Source: an uncultured Rhodospirillales bacterium (GTDB lineage: Bacteria > Pseudomonadota > Alphaproteobacteria > CALMVH01). From it: a stretch of 7,112 bases of DNA. This document shows, one piece after another, positions 1-6,610 of this stretch. Each line of letters starts with the position of its first letter. Position 1 is the first letter of the stretch. The stretch spans positions 1 to 7,112 of the forward strand of contig CALMVH010000288.1 in assembly GCA_937873165.1 (NCBI GenBank), in the 5' to 3' direction. Below the pieces are notes generated by a model. The model saw only the letters and a program-made list of their open reading frames with translations, was not told where the DNA came from and ran no database searches. A program made the position numbers and the translations under genes.

Positions 1-380
1 GGCTTGGTCCAGCCTTGCACATAGCGTGGCACGTTGCGGCAGATGATGGGCTCACGGAAGACCGTGCCGTCCAGGATGTTGCGGATGGTGCCGTTCGGCG
101 ATTTCCACATTTTCTTTAGGCCGAACTCTGCCACGCGGGCTTCATCGGGTGTGATGGTTGCGCATTTGACGCCCACGCCGTGCCGGGCAATCGCTTCGGC
201 GGCCTCGACCGTCACCCGGTCGGCGGTACGGTCGCGCGATTCGATGCCTAGGTCGTAGTATTTCAGGTCGATGTCCAGATGCGGCAGGATCACCTTGTCC
301 TTGATCCCGGCCCATATGACACGAGTCATCTCGTCGCCATCGAGCTCCACCACCGGCTGCGCCACCTTGATTTTTGCCAT
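1..380 (-). CDS. icd: NADP-dependent isocitrate dehydrogenase, N-terminal part (runs off the left edge)
   Basis: This enzyme catalyses oxidative decarboxylation of isocitrate to 2-oxoglutarate with NADP+ in the cytosolic TCA cycle. About 127 N-terminal residues are present; the rest lies beyond base 1. The start is ATG at 380-378, with an AGGAG ribosome site at 391-387 placed six bases upstream. The protein begins MAKIKV and carries GDEMTR (15-20), KCATITPDEAR (72-82), KSPNGTIRN (93-101) and VFREPI (107-112). These match the homodimeric eukaryote-like NADP subfamily rather than the E. coli Icd type. By alignment from memory the positions equal human IDH1 numbering, so cofactor-side T75, T77 and R82 and substrate-side S94, N96, R100 and R109 are all present. 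It lies 54 bases downstream of the methyltransferase gene on the same strand. No clear terminator was seen between them, so it may be cotranscribed or have its own promoter. Confidence 0.96.
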   Translation of the reverse strand, partial: MAKIKVAQPVVELDGDEMTRVIWAGIKDKVILPHLDIDLKYYDLGIESRDRTADRVTVEAAEAIARHGVGVKCATITPDEARVAEFGLKKMWKSPNGTIRNILDGTVFREPIICRNVPRYVQGWTK

Positions 381-386
381 GTCGTT

Positions 387-391
387 CTCCT
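387..391 (-). promoter_or_regulatory. Ribosome binding site of icd (AGGAG)
   Basis: A consensus AGGAG on the minus strand lies six bases before the ATG of icd. It is the best ribosome site in the window and fixes the icd start. It sits in the 54-base gap after the methyltransferase stop, a gap that otherwise shows only a very short GC-rich stem and no run of T. Confidence 0.8.
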
Positions 392-434
392 GAAGATCAG
401 CTTATTGCGCGGGCGCCGTGGCGGCAACGCGGTA

Positions 435-2291
435 TCAAAATCGCTCCAAAACCATGACCATCCGGCGAAGGGCTCCTGCCATTCTTGGATGCCGGACACG
501 GAACTCAACCAGCCGTGCGGCCCAGCGGAAGGGGCGGCTGGTCAAGCGGGCAGACGACGAGGCGTGCAACAAGGCAATCTCCGCCTGCGCAGTGTCAAGC
601 TGGACCTGCTTTGCGCAAAGCGCCGCCTGCATCTTCGTAACCTCGTCCGTGGTGACCATATCGACGCAGGGCAAGCCGGCGCCTAGTACGGCAAGCAACG
701 CCGCCCGCTCGCGGCCAGGATCAAAATCAACCCGGATACGCGTCTGGAAATCGATTTCACGCTCCAGATCCGCGTCGATATCCGCGGGTACGCCACGGCG
801 ATTGCACAGGGCGGCGTACCAGGCCTGAAGAGACGGGTATGGGAATTGTTCTATTCCGCCATGCCGGATTTCGTGCAAAGCCAGCACATTGCGCAAGATG
901 AACCAACTGCCTGGGAACGGCGTTGCCAAGCTCCATTCCTGGTCGAACAGTTTGAAGGCCGTTTGGTGAAGCAGCGCATTCGAAACGGTTGCATCGATTG
1001 CGTGCCCGTCGAGCCCGTCCGAACCGCGATCCGACCACCGGTCGAACGACCACATCAGGAAACGCTCGACCAGTTCTTCAAAGGCGGGCCATTGGCCGTA
1101 ATAGGCATGCCGCCGCAAAGTCGACATCACCGAAGAGCCTGTAACAGCTGCTTGCCGTGCCTGATGTTGCCACACGATACCGGGATGCCCGGCAAACGAT
1201 GGCGCAGGGTTGCCCTCGAACAGCCTGGCTTTCGAGATTTCAATTCCGTGCTGGCCCGTCCGTGGCCGGTGAAAGACCGTTACGGTCGGGTCGCGGCGAT
1301 TGGAAATCGTGTAATGCCAGCCGATTTCGCCCGCCTTAGCCGCCGTCACGCGCGCCAGAGTGTCGGACGCGGCATCCCGTGCGGCGGCGAACAGGAACGA
1401 GTTCGCGAACTCCGCCAGCAACCCCGCCCCCGCTATCGTTTCCAGGGCAAGATCGTCGGGAAACATCATGACGCGACGGGCCAGGTAGTCTTCGGCCGGC
1501 CGCAGCGACATGACTTCCGCCGCGATCTCCGGGCAGCGATCCAGCATCTCGGCAGACAGCACGCTGTGGGGGATCTTGTAATCCGCTGCCGGAAAATACG
1601 CGCGCGTCGCGGCAAAGCCCGCGTCACGCAAAAGGTTTTGCAGTTCCTTGCGCGAAAAGGTTCGCGGAACCGGTCCGCTGGCATAGCCCGCGATGCCGTT
1701 GAACCGCCACGCGCTGTGATCCTCGGTCGCGCCCGACCAGTATTTCAGTCCGAGCTTGTTTTCGATCGCGACAAACAGAACGCCGTCTTGCGTCAACAAG
1801 GAGGAAGCCTTGGCCAGCGTCGCATGGAAGGCGCTGGGATGCCCGCCGGCATCCACATAGCAGTCGGAGTATTCCAGAACCCCGATCAGCAACACGACGT
1901 CGAAACGCTCCTCAGTGGTGAAATCCTGGAGGTTGGCGGCGTATGCCGTCCAGTTGCCAAGATCGCGCAGGCGTTCGCGGCAGGCATCCAGGCGAGCCTG
2001 CGTTCCTTCCACAACGGTCAGGTGCGCGCATTCTTCCGCGACGAAACGCGAAACACCACCCATTCCCGCGCCAAGCTCCAGCACGCGCAGGCCCGTAAAC
2101 CTGAACGGCCGCAACAGCACGCTGCGATCGGTGCAAAGATGATAACGAACCAGAAAATCGCCGTAAGCGTCGGCGGCGACGGCTGTGGACGAAGACAGAT
2201 CGGGCGCCTTGCGCAACAGCTCGAGAACACGCTGTTCAGCGCCGTCCTGGTAGGATATTTCCGCCTCCAAGGCCGCGAGTTCAGACTTCAT
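435..2291 (-). CDS. Multidomain SAM-dependent methyltransferase, glycan/LPS-modification type
   Basis: The 618-residue protein has an N-terminal class I SAM methyltransferase fold. Motif I VLELGAGMGG is at 70-79, the acidic ribose-binding residue is E95 in VVEGT, and FDVVLLIGVLEYS is at 130-142. AIENKLGLKYWSG at 175-187, followed by EDH and GIAGY, is a block I recall from methyltransferase domains of surface-polysaccharide enzymes. TFSRKEL at 211-217 and DYKIP at 237-241 continue that pattern. Residues about 310-500 form a second, unassigned region with FDQEWS at 449-454; similar D-x-E-W blocks follow this methyltransferase in large glycan-biosynthesis proteins, and a kinase-like fold is possible but unproven. 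Residues 545-580 look like a short coiled coil, followed by a basic, Arg-rich tail (582-618) that could touch the membrane. The ATG at 2291 has a poor ribosome site. The gene is not in an obvious polysaccharide cluster here, and its substrate is unknown. Confidence 0.85.
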   Translation of the reverse strand: MKSELAALEAEISYQDGAEQRVLELLRKAPDLSSSTAVAADAYGDFLVRYHLCTDRSVLLRPFRFTGLRVLELGAGMGGVSRFVAEECAHLTVVEGTQARLDACRERLRDLGNWTAYAANLQDFTTEERFDVVLLIGVLEYSDCYVDAGGHPSAFHATLAKASSLLTQDGVLFVAIENKLGLKYWSGATEDHSAWRFNGIAGYASGPVPRTFSRKELQNLLRDAGFAATRAYFPAADYKIPHSVLSAEMLDRCPEIAAEVMSLRPAEDYLARRVMMFPDDLALETIAGAGLLAEFANSFLFAAARDAASDTLARVTAAKAGEIGWHYTISNRRDPTVTVFHRPRTGQHGIEISKARLFEGNPAPSFAGHPGIVWQHQARQAAVTGSSVMSTLRRHAYYGQWPAFEELVERFLMWSFDRWSDRGSDGLDGHAIDATVSNALLHQTAFKLFDQEWSLATPFPGSWFILRNVLALHEIRHGGIEQFPYPSLQAWYAALCNRRGVPADIDADLEREIDFQTRIRVDFDPGRERAALLAVLGAGLPCVDMVTTDEVTKMQAALCAKQVQLDTAQAEIALLHASSSARLTSRPFRWAARLVEFRVRHPRMAGALRRMVMVLERF

Positions 2292-2353
2292 GCGCGCCCG
2301 TTGCTGCTGATGACCGAGTGTCTTGGACGGACGAGCCCACAGGATGTCTGCGG

Positions 2354-3001
2354 TCAGCGGATATCCGGTCCCGTCCCCGATGCCGCCTGCTCACCCAGTG
2401 CCATGATGCCGGCAACAACCTCCTCAACGCTGTCCACAAGGGTAAACATCCGCTGCCGGTTGGTTTCGCTTACAAAGCCGGACTGGGTCTGATGATTCAC
2501 CATGTCCAGCAGCTTGTCCCAGAACCCGTCGACATTGAGGAACATCACGGGCGCGTCGTGCAGATCCAGCTGCTTCCAGGTGATGATCTCGAAACATTCG
2601 TCCAGCGTGCCAAAGCCGCCCGGCAGCACCACAAAGGCTTGCGAACGGTCGGCCATCAGGCGTTTGCGCGTGTGCATCGTATCCACGACCATCAGTTCGG
2701 TCAGGCCCGTATGCTGCAGTTCACGCTCGTGGATATGCTCGGGAATGATGCCGGTCACTTCCCCGCCCGCTTCCATCACCGCATCCGCCACCACGCCCAT
2801 CAGGCCCACGCGGCCCCCGCCGTACACCAGCCGGATGCCGTTGGCGGCAAAGGCATGGCCCAGTTCGGTCGTGACCCGGGCATAGTGGGGGTCGGTGCCC
2901 CGGGACGAGCCGCAATAAACGCAGGCCGTCCGGACGGGTTTTGGCGCGGAGGCCATGGACGGTGCGGCTTCATTGACGTTGGGATCGCTGGAAATAGTCA
3001 T
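2354..3001 (-). CDS. LOG-family protein (TIGR00730), nucleoside 5'-monophosphate phosphoribohydrolase
   Basis: Members of this Rossmann-fold family hydrolyse AMP-type nucleotides, in some cases cytokinin riboside monophosphates, to free base and ribose 5-phosphate. The usual annotation is cytokinin riboside 5'-monophosphate phosphoribohydrolase, though in free-living bacteria a nucleotide-salvage or housekeeping role is as likely. Visible motifs are CVYCGSS (27-33), YGGGRVGLMG (60-69), MHTRKRLM (109-116) and the signature PGGFGTLDE (127-135). Together these give the conserved Arg, Lys and Glu of the active site. Length is 215 residues, slightly long because of a low-complexity N-terminus. I chose the ATG at 3001. 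An in-frame ATG at 3052 would run through the likely promoter of the divergent lipoprotein gene and add 17 residues without family character. A later ATG (residue 16) is also possible because the fold only begins near residue 23. The methyltransferase gene follows 62 bases downstream. Confidence 0.93.
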   Translation of the reverse strand: MTISSDPNVNEAAPSMASAPKPVRTACVYCGSSRGTDPHYARVTTELGHAFAANGIRLVYGGGRVGLMGVVADAVMEAGGEVTGIIPEHIHERELQHTGLTELMVVDTMHTRKRLMADRSQAFVVLPGGFGTLDECFEIITWKQLDLHDAPVMFLNVDGFWDKLLDMVNHQTQSGFVSETNRQRMFTLVDSVEEVVAGIMALGEQAASGTGPDIR

Positions 3002-3011
3002 GCCGCGATTC

Positions 3012-3040
3012 TTGCACGGCTGATAGGGCGCGTCTAGAGT
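3012..3040 (+). promoter_or_regulatory. Probable sigma-70-type promoter of the small lipoprotein gene
   Basis: TTGCAC (3012-3017) and TAGAGT (3035-3040) are separated by exactly 17 bases, and each matches the consensus hexamer at four of six positions. Transcription would begin near 3047 and leave a leader of about 45 bases before the TTG start at 3093. This would exclude the upstream ATG at 3039 as the start. The element lies in the 91-base divergent spacer between the LOG gene and the lipoprotein gene. No equally good promoter was found for the minus strand. This rests on pattern matching only. Confidence 0.4.
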
Positions 3041-3092
3041 GTGCGGCAGCATGCAACGGGGTTTCGCCCGGTTGCCTTTGGGAGACCGGACC

Positions 3093-3320
3093 TTGAACGC
3101 TGGACACTACGCACGGCCGATCCTCGCTGGCGCGCTGGCGGCATGCCTGATAGTGGGCCTGACCGCGTGCCAGGCCGAACGGGAACGCTCCGCCCAGCAG
3201 GACGCCGTGGAGTACACGCTGCGCCAACGCACATCCTCGCAATGCGCCAATCTCGGCCTGCTGCCGGGATCGCCCGAGTTTAACAATTGCGTCGCAAAGC
3301 TGGAAGGCACATCGCGCTAG
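3093..3320 (+). CDS. Small predicted lipoprotein with paired cysteines
   Basis: I do not recognise a named family. The predicted 75-residue protein has a positively charged start, a hydrophobic stretch (about 9-24) and a lipobox LTAC ending at Cys26, so it is likely exported, lipidated and anchored in the cell envelope. The mature part is only about 50 residues. It begins charged, then has Cys51 and Cys66 enclosing NLGLLPGSPEFNN. A C...G..PGTP.F..C pattern of this sort recurs in small proteobacterial proteins, and the cysteines could form a disulfide in the periplasm. I chose the TTG start at 3093 because GGGAGA at 3080-3085 sits seven bases upstream and the signal peptide then has normal length. 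In-frame ATGs at 3039 and 3051 would add 18 or 14 residues and lie at or before the probable transcription start. It is a single gene pointing against its neighbours. Its stop overlaps the stop of the convergent RHH gene. Confidence 0.72.
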   Translation: MNAGHYARPILAGALAACLIVGLTACQAERERSAQQDAVEYTLRQRTSSQCANLGLLPGSPEFNNCVAKLEGTSR

Positions 3321-3556
3321 TTCCGGCTGGCTTCGAGCGCCCGCCGCAGCACATAGACCCGGATCGCACTGGACAGGTTGCCGGACCGGACGGAATCGAT
3401 TTCGGCCACCAAGGCGGCCAACGACTTACCCTCATGCGCCGCCAGGCGCTTGAGCTCGGTCCAGAACGGTTCTTCCAGCGTCAGGCTGGTCGAGTGGCCC
3501 GCGATGGTCAGGGATCGCTTCGAGAGAGTAGTTTTGGATACGATGCCAATGCTCAC
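3317..3556 (-). CDS. Ribbon-helix-helix domain protein (RHH_4-like)
   Basis: This 79-residue protein has the layout of short ribbon-helix-helix DNA-binding proteins. A basic strand, KRSLTIAGHSTSLTL (13-27), is followed by helix EEPFWTELKRLAAHEG (28-43) and helix SLAALVAEIDSVR (45-57), and then the conserved tail NLSSAIRVYVLRRAL (60-74). The pattern S-TL-E--FW--L---A, then SL--L, then NLSSA-R resembles PF13467. By analogy it would bind DNA as a dimer, but no target is evident here. It follows fumC by 16 bases and is probably cotranscribed with it. The start is uncertain. The annotated GTG at 3556 has AGGA directly against it with no spacing, and the same AGGAG would be correctly spaced for an in-frame ATT two codons later. 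The conserved domain begins near residue 13 either way. The stop codon shares CTAG with the convergent lipoprotein gene. Confidence 0.82.
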   Translation of the reverse strand: MSIGIVSKTTLSKRSLTIAGHSTSLTLEEPFWTELKRLAAHEGKSLAALVAEIDSVRSGNLSSAIRVYVLRRALEASRN

Positions 3557-3572
3557 TCCTGCGCGCCAGCCT

Positions 3573-4970
3573 TCACGTCGCGCCGATCATGTGTGCCGGT
3601 TGTACCCATGCGTCGAACTCCTCCGGCGTCAGGTAATCCAGCGCAACTGCGGCTTCTTTCAAGGGGGTGTTGTCCGCCAGCGCCTTCTTTGCGACCTTGG
3701 CGGCCTTGTCGTAGCCGATATGCGGGTTCAGCGCCGTTACCAGCATCAGGCTGTCGAACAATAGTTTTTCGATACGCCCGGTTTGCGCTTCGATGCCTGC
3801 CACGCAGTTATCGGCGAAACTGTTCGCCGCGTCGGCCAGCAGGCGGATCGATTGCAGCACGTTCAAGGCGATCACCGGCTTGAACACGTTCAGTTCGAAA
3901 TGTCCGGTAGCGCCCGCGACGGTAACGGTAACGTGGTTGCCCATCACCTGCGCCGCGACCATGGTCATGGCCTCCGACTGCGTCGGGTTGACCTTGCCCG
4001 GCATGATCGAGGATCCTGGTTCATTTTCCGGTAGGTGCAGTTCCCCGATGCCGCAGCGCGGGCCCGAGCCCAGCAGCCGGATATCATTGGCGATCTTCAT
4101 GAACGAGCAGGCGACGGTGTTCAGCACGCCGGACAGTTCGACCAGAGCGTCGTGGGCCGCCAGCGCCTCGAACTTGTTTTCGGCGGTGACGAACGGCAGG
4201 CCGGTCAGCCGGGCGGCGTGAGCAGCGAAGGCTTTGGCGAACCCCTTGCGGGCGTTGAGACCCGTGCCCACGGCCGTGCCGCCCTGCGCCAGTTGCAGCA
4301 CCGCTGGCAAGGCGCCCTCGACCCGGCGTATGCTGTAACGCAGCTGCGTCGCGTATCCGGAAAACTCCTGCCCCAGGGTCAGCGGCGTCGCATCCTGAAG
4401 GTGGGTGCGCCCAATCTTGACGATGGAGGCAAACTCCCTCGCCTTGGCATCCAGTGCTGCGTGCAGATGCGTCAGCGCGGGCAGCAGGAGCTTGCTTGTT
4501 TCCACGGCGGCGGCCATGTGCATGGCCGTTGGAAAACTGTCGTTCGAGGACTGGCCCATGTTCACATGATCATTCGGGTGCACGGGCGTTTTCGACCCGA
4601 TCGCGCCGCCCATCCTTTCAATCGCCCGGTTGGAGATCACCTCGTTGGCGTTCATATTGGTCTGGGTACCCGAACCCGTTTGCCAGACGACCAGCGGAAA
4701 ATGATCGGCGAGCGCACCGGAAATCACTTCGTCTGCCGCCGCGACAATTGCCTGTCCGAGGGCCTGATCCAGCGCGCCCAACTCCATGTTCGCCAGCGCC
4801 GCGGCCTTTTTCTGCAATCCCAGGGCCCGGATCAGCGCCTCGGGCATACGCTCGCCGCCGATCTTGAAATTGCCAAGCGAACGTTGCGTTTGCGCGCCCC
4901 AGTACCGGTCGGCCGCAACCTCGATCCCGCCCATGGAGTCCGTTTCGATACGCGTGCCGAGTTCGCTCAT
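3573..4970 (-). CDS. fumC: Class II fumarate hydratase
   Basis: FumC is the iron-independent, homotetrameric fumarase that reversibly hydrates fumarate to L-malate in the TCA cycle. The 465-residue length is typical. Visible family blocks are GSGTQTNMNANEVISN (99-114), HPNDHVNMGQSSND (131-144), GRTHLQDATPLTLGQE (187-202) with the catalytic histidine H190, and the fumarase/aspartase signature GSSIMPGKVN (319-328) with the catalytic serine loop. No key residue is missing. I chose the ATG at 4970, not the in-frame ATG at 5030. AGGA at 4981-4978 lies seven bases upstream, the protein then starts like other FumC proteins (MSELGTRIETDSMG), and the longer form would overlap the end of purK. It starts 19 bases after the purK stop and is followed after 16 bases by the RHH gene, which suggests a shared transcript with the purine genes. 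Confidence 0.97.
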   Translation of the reverse strand: MSELGTRIETDSMGGIEVAADRYWGAQTQRSLGNFKIGGERMPEALIRALGLQKKAAALANMELGALDQALGQAIVAAADEVISGALADHFPLVVWQTGSGTQTNMNANEVISNRAIERMGGAIGSKTPVHPNDHVNMGQSSNDSFPTAMHMAAAVETSKLLLPALTHLHAALDAKAREFASIVKIGRTHLQDATPLTLGQEFSGYATQLRYSIRRVEGALPAVLQLAQGGTAVGTGLNARKGFAKAFAAHAARLTGLPFVTAENKFEALAAHDALVELSGVLNTVACSFMKIANDIRLLGSGPRCGIGELHLPENEPGSSIMPGKVNPTQSEAMTMVAAQVMGNHVTVTVAGATGHFELNVFKPVIALNVLQSIRLLADAANSFADNCVAGIEAQTGRIEKLLFDSLMLVTALNPHIGYDKAAKVAKKALADNTPLKEAAVALDYLTPEEFDAWVQPAHMIGAT

Positions 4971-4989
4971 TGATTGTTCCTGCTCTCTA

Positions 4990-6084
4990 TTACCGAGACG
5001 CGTTCGCCGGCCGCGCCACTGGTGAAACACGGGTCACGTGACCCATCTTGCGGCCGGGGCGGATTTCGTTCTTGCCGTACAGGTGCAGATGCGCGCCCGG
5101 ATCGGCAATATGGGTTTGCCATTCGAGGACGGCCTCGCCGATGAGGTTGGTCATGACGGCGTTCGAGTGCCGGATCGTTGAGCCGAGGGGCAGTCCGGCG
5201 ACGGCCCGGATCTGCTGCTCGAACTGGCAGACATAGCACGCGTCCATCGTCCAGTGTCCCGAGTTATGGGGGCGGGGCGCGATCTCGTTAACCAGAAGGC
5301 GCGGACCGTCGATGAAGTACTCGACTGCCAGCACGCCAACAAAATCTAGAGCCAGGGCGATGCGCTCCGCCGTCGCCTGCGCTTCTTCCGCCAGGATCTG
5401 CGGCAGGGCGGCGGGTGCAAGCGTTTCCTGCAGGATGCCATTTTCGTGCCGGTTCTCAACCGCCGGGTAGGCCGCGATCACCCCGTCCTGGCCACGCGCC
5501 AGCACCACCGATATCTCGCGTTCGAACGCCACAATGCCTTCCAGCACGCACGGCACCCGTCCGAGACTGGTCCACGCGGTTTCGGCGACCTGCGAGCCGG
5601 AGATCCGGATCTGCCCCTTGCCGTCGTATCCTTGCCGCGCAACCTTCAGGATCGCTGGGAACCCGACGCTCTGAGTGGCCGCTTCCAGCGTCGCGGAGGA
5701 CTCGACCCGCGCCCAGCGCGCCGTCTCGACGCCGATGCTGTTGAGAAATGTCTTCTCGGCGATGCGGTCTTGCGCGGTGGCCAGCGCATCGACGCCGGGC
5801 CGCAACGGCTTGCGCGCCGCAAGGTGCCGCGCGACTTCGGGTGGCACGTTCTCGAATTCAAGAGTGATCACGTCGACCGCGTCGGCGAACCGGTCCAACG
5901 CGGCGAAATCGTCCCACGCCCCAATGGTCGCGTCGCTGGCGGCTTCCACCGCTGGTTCGTCCGCGCTTTGGGCATAGACATGGCAATGGTAGCCCAGGCG
6001 CAGCGCCGAAGCCGCCGCCATGCGCCCCAGTTGGCCGCCGCCCAGCATGCCGATGGTCGATCCGGGCTTTAGAAGTTTCAGCAT
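4990..6084 (-). CDS. purK: N5-carboxyaminoimidazole ribonucleotide synthetase
   Basis: PurK uses ATP and bicarbonate to convert AIR to N5-CAIR in de novo purine synthesis, handing its unstable product to PurE. The 364-residue protein is an ATP-grasp enzyme of normal length. GMLGGGQLGRM (12-22) is in the N-terminal domain and TLEFENVPP (74-82) follows. KVARQGYDGKGQ (147-158) holds the ATP-binding lysine. EREISV (188-193) and NEIAPRPHNSGHWT (266-279) supply metal and substrate ligands, and HLYGKNEIRPGRKMGHV (334-350) closes the C-terminal domain. The start is the ATG at 6084; its ribosome site is weak, but the family core begins at residue 10, so there is little doubt. It lies 25 bases after purE and 19 before fumC. 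Confidence 0.97.
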   Translation of the reverse strand: MLKLLKPGSTIGMLGGGQLGRMAAASALRLGYHCHVYAQSADEPAVEAASDATIGAWDDFAALDRFADAVDVITLEFENVPPEVARHLAARKPLRPGVDALATAQDRIAEKTFLNSIGVETARWARVESSATLEAATQSVGFPAILKVARQGYDGKGQIRISGSQVAETAWTSLGRVPCVLEGIVAFEREISVVLARGQDGVIAAYPAVENRHENGILQETLAPAALPQILAEEAQATAERIALALDFVGVLAVEYFIDGPRLLVNEIAPRPHNSGHWTMDACYVCQFEQQIRAVAGLPLGSTIRHSNAVMTNLIGEAVLEWQTHIADPGAHLHLYGKNEIRPGRKMGHVTRVSPVARPANASR

Positions 6085-6109
6085 GGCACCGGTCTTGAGT
6101 TAGCGATCA

Positions 6110-6610
6110 TCACGCCGGCATTTCGGCGACGCTACCGGTTTGCGCCGCGCGGAAGGCATTCAAACGCGCCGCCACGGCCTCGTCGCCGAGCGCCAGGATC
6201 GCCGCAGCGAACAATGCCGCGTTCTTCGCGCCCGCCTCGCCGATGGCAAAGGTCGCGACCGGCACGCCGCCCGGCATCTGGACGATCGACAGCAGGCTGT
6301 CCAGGCCGTTCAGGGCATGCGTTTGGACGGGAACCCCAAGAACCGGTAGCGGTGTAAGCGCGGCGATCATGCCCGGCAGATGCGCAGCCCCCCCTGCGCC
6401 CGCGATAACGGCTTCGAATCCTTGTGCCTTGGCCTGTCCCGCGAAGTCGAACAGCCGTTCGGGCGTGCGGTGCGCCGAAACGATTTTGACAGCATGCGAG
6501 ATTTGCAGCTCGTCAAGGATCGACGCCGCCCGGCGCATCGTATCCCAATCCGATTGGCTGCCCATGACAATGGCAACGCGAGCCCCGCTGGGCCCCCTGT
6601 CGCCGTTCAA
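6110..6610 (-). CDS. purE: N5-CAIR mutase, class I PurE
   Basis: PurE moves the carboxylate of N5-CAIR to C4 to give CAIR, the step after PurK. The 166-residue protein shows the class I (PurK-partnered) motifs: VMGSQSDWDTM (15-25), SAHRTPERL (45-53) with the catalytic histidine H47, AGAGGAAHLPGM (70-81), GVPVQTHALNGLDSLLSIVQMPGGVPV (92-118) and AIGEAGAKNAALFA (122-135). The class I type agrees with the presence of purK next door. The start is TTG at 6610; no ATG or GTG precedes the first strand. This TTG overlaps the TGA stop of the upstream DUF465 gene as TTGA. There is no strong ribosome site, so translational coupling from that gene is likely. The last about 15 residues are variable. Confidence 0.96.
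   Translation of the reverse strand: MNGDRGPSGARVAIVMGSQSDWDTMRRAASILDELQISHAVKIVSAHRTPERLFDFAGQAKAQGFEAVIAGAGGAAHLPGMIAALTPLPVLGVPVQTHALNGLDSLLSIVQMPGGVPVATFAIGEAGAKNAALFAAAILALGDEAVAARLNAFRAAQTGSVAEMPA
6607..6610 (-). promoter_or_regulatory. TTGA stop-start overlap joining the DUF465 gene and purE
   Basis: On the minus strand TTGA contains the TTG start of purE (6610-6608) and the TGA stop of the upstream gene (6609-6607). Upstream bases give only a weak CGGA-type ribosome site. This arrangement is typical of reinitiation by ribosomes ending the preceding gene. Confidence 0.7.

Noticed and set aside
381..434. Possible terminator between the methyltransferase gene and icd
   Set aside because: Only a four-base-pair GC stem is visible and no T run follows on the minus strand, so a terminator call is not supported.
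34..828. Overlapping short rightward frames opposite icd and the 3' end of the methyltransferase
   Set aside because: They are antisense to well-supported genes, rich in Arg and Ser, and have no recognisable motif.
846..2492. Long rightward open frame of 548 codons opposite the methyltransferase and the end of the LOG gene
   Set aside because: Its product is Arg-, Gln- and His-rich without any recognisable motif, and it crosses the end of one gene and most of another. The opposite strand has clear SAM-binding and PGGxGT motifs. Long antisense frames are expected in high-GC DNA.
2318..3037. Rightward open frame of 239 codons opposite the LOG gene
   Set aside because: It mirrors the LOG coding sequence almost exactly. 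Its His- and Arg-rich translation has no family features, while the minus strand shows the complete LOG signatures.
4035..4973. Rightward open frame of 312 codons opposite fumC
   Set aside because: It lies wholly inside fumC, whose catalytic motifs are intact, and its translation is low-complexity Arg/Gly/His sequence with no motif.
5446..6072. Rightward open frame of 208 codons opposite purK
   Set aside because: It is a shadow of the ATP-grasp gene, with Arg-rich composition and no motif or ribosome site.
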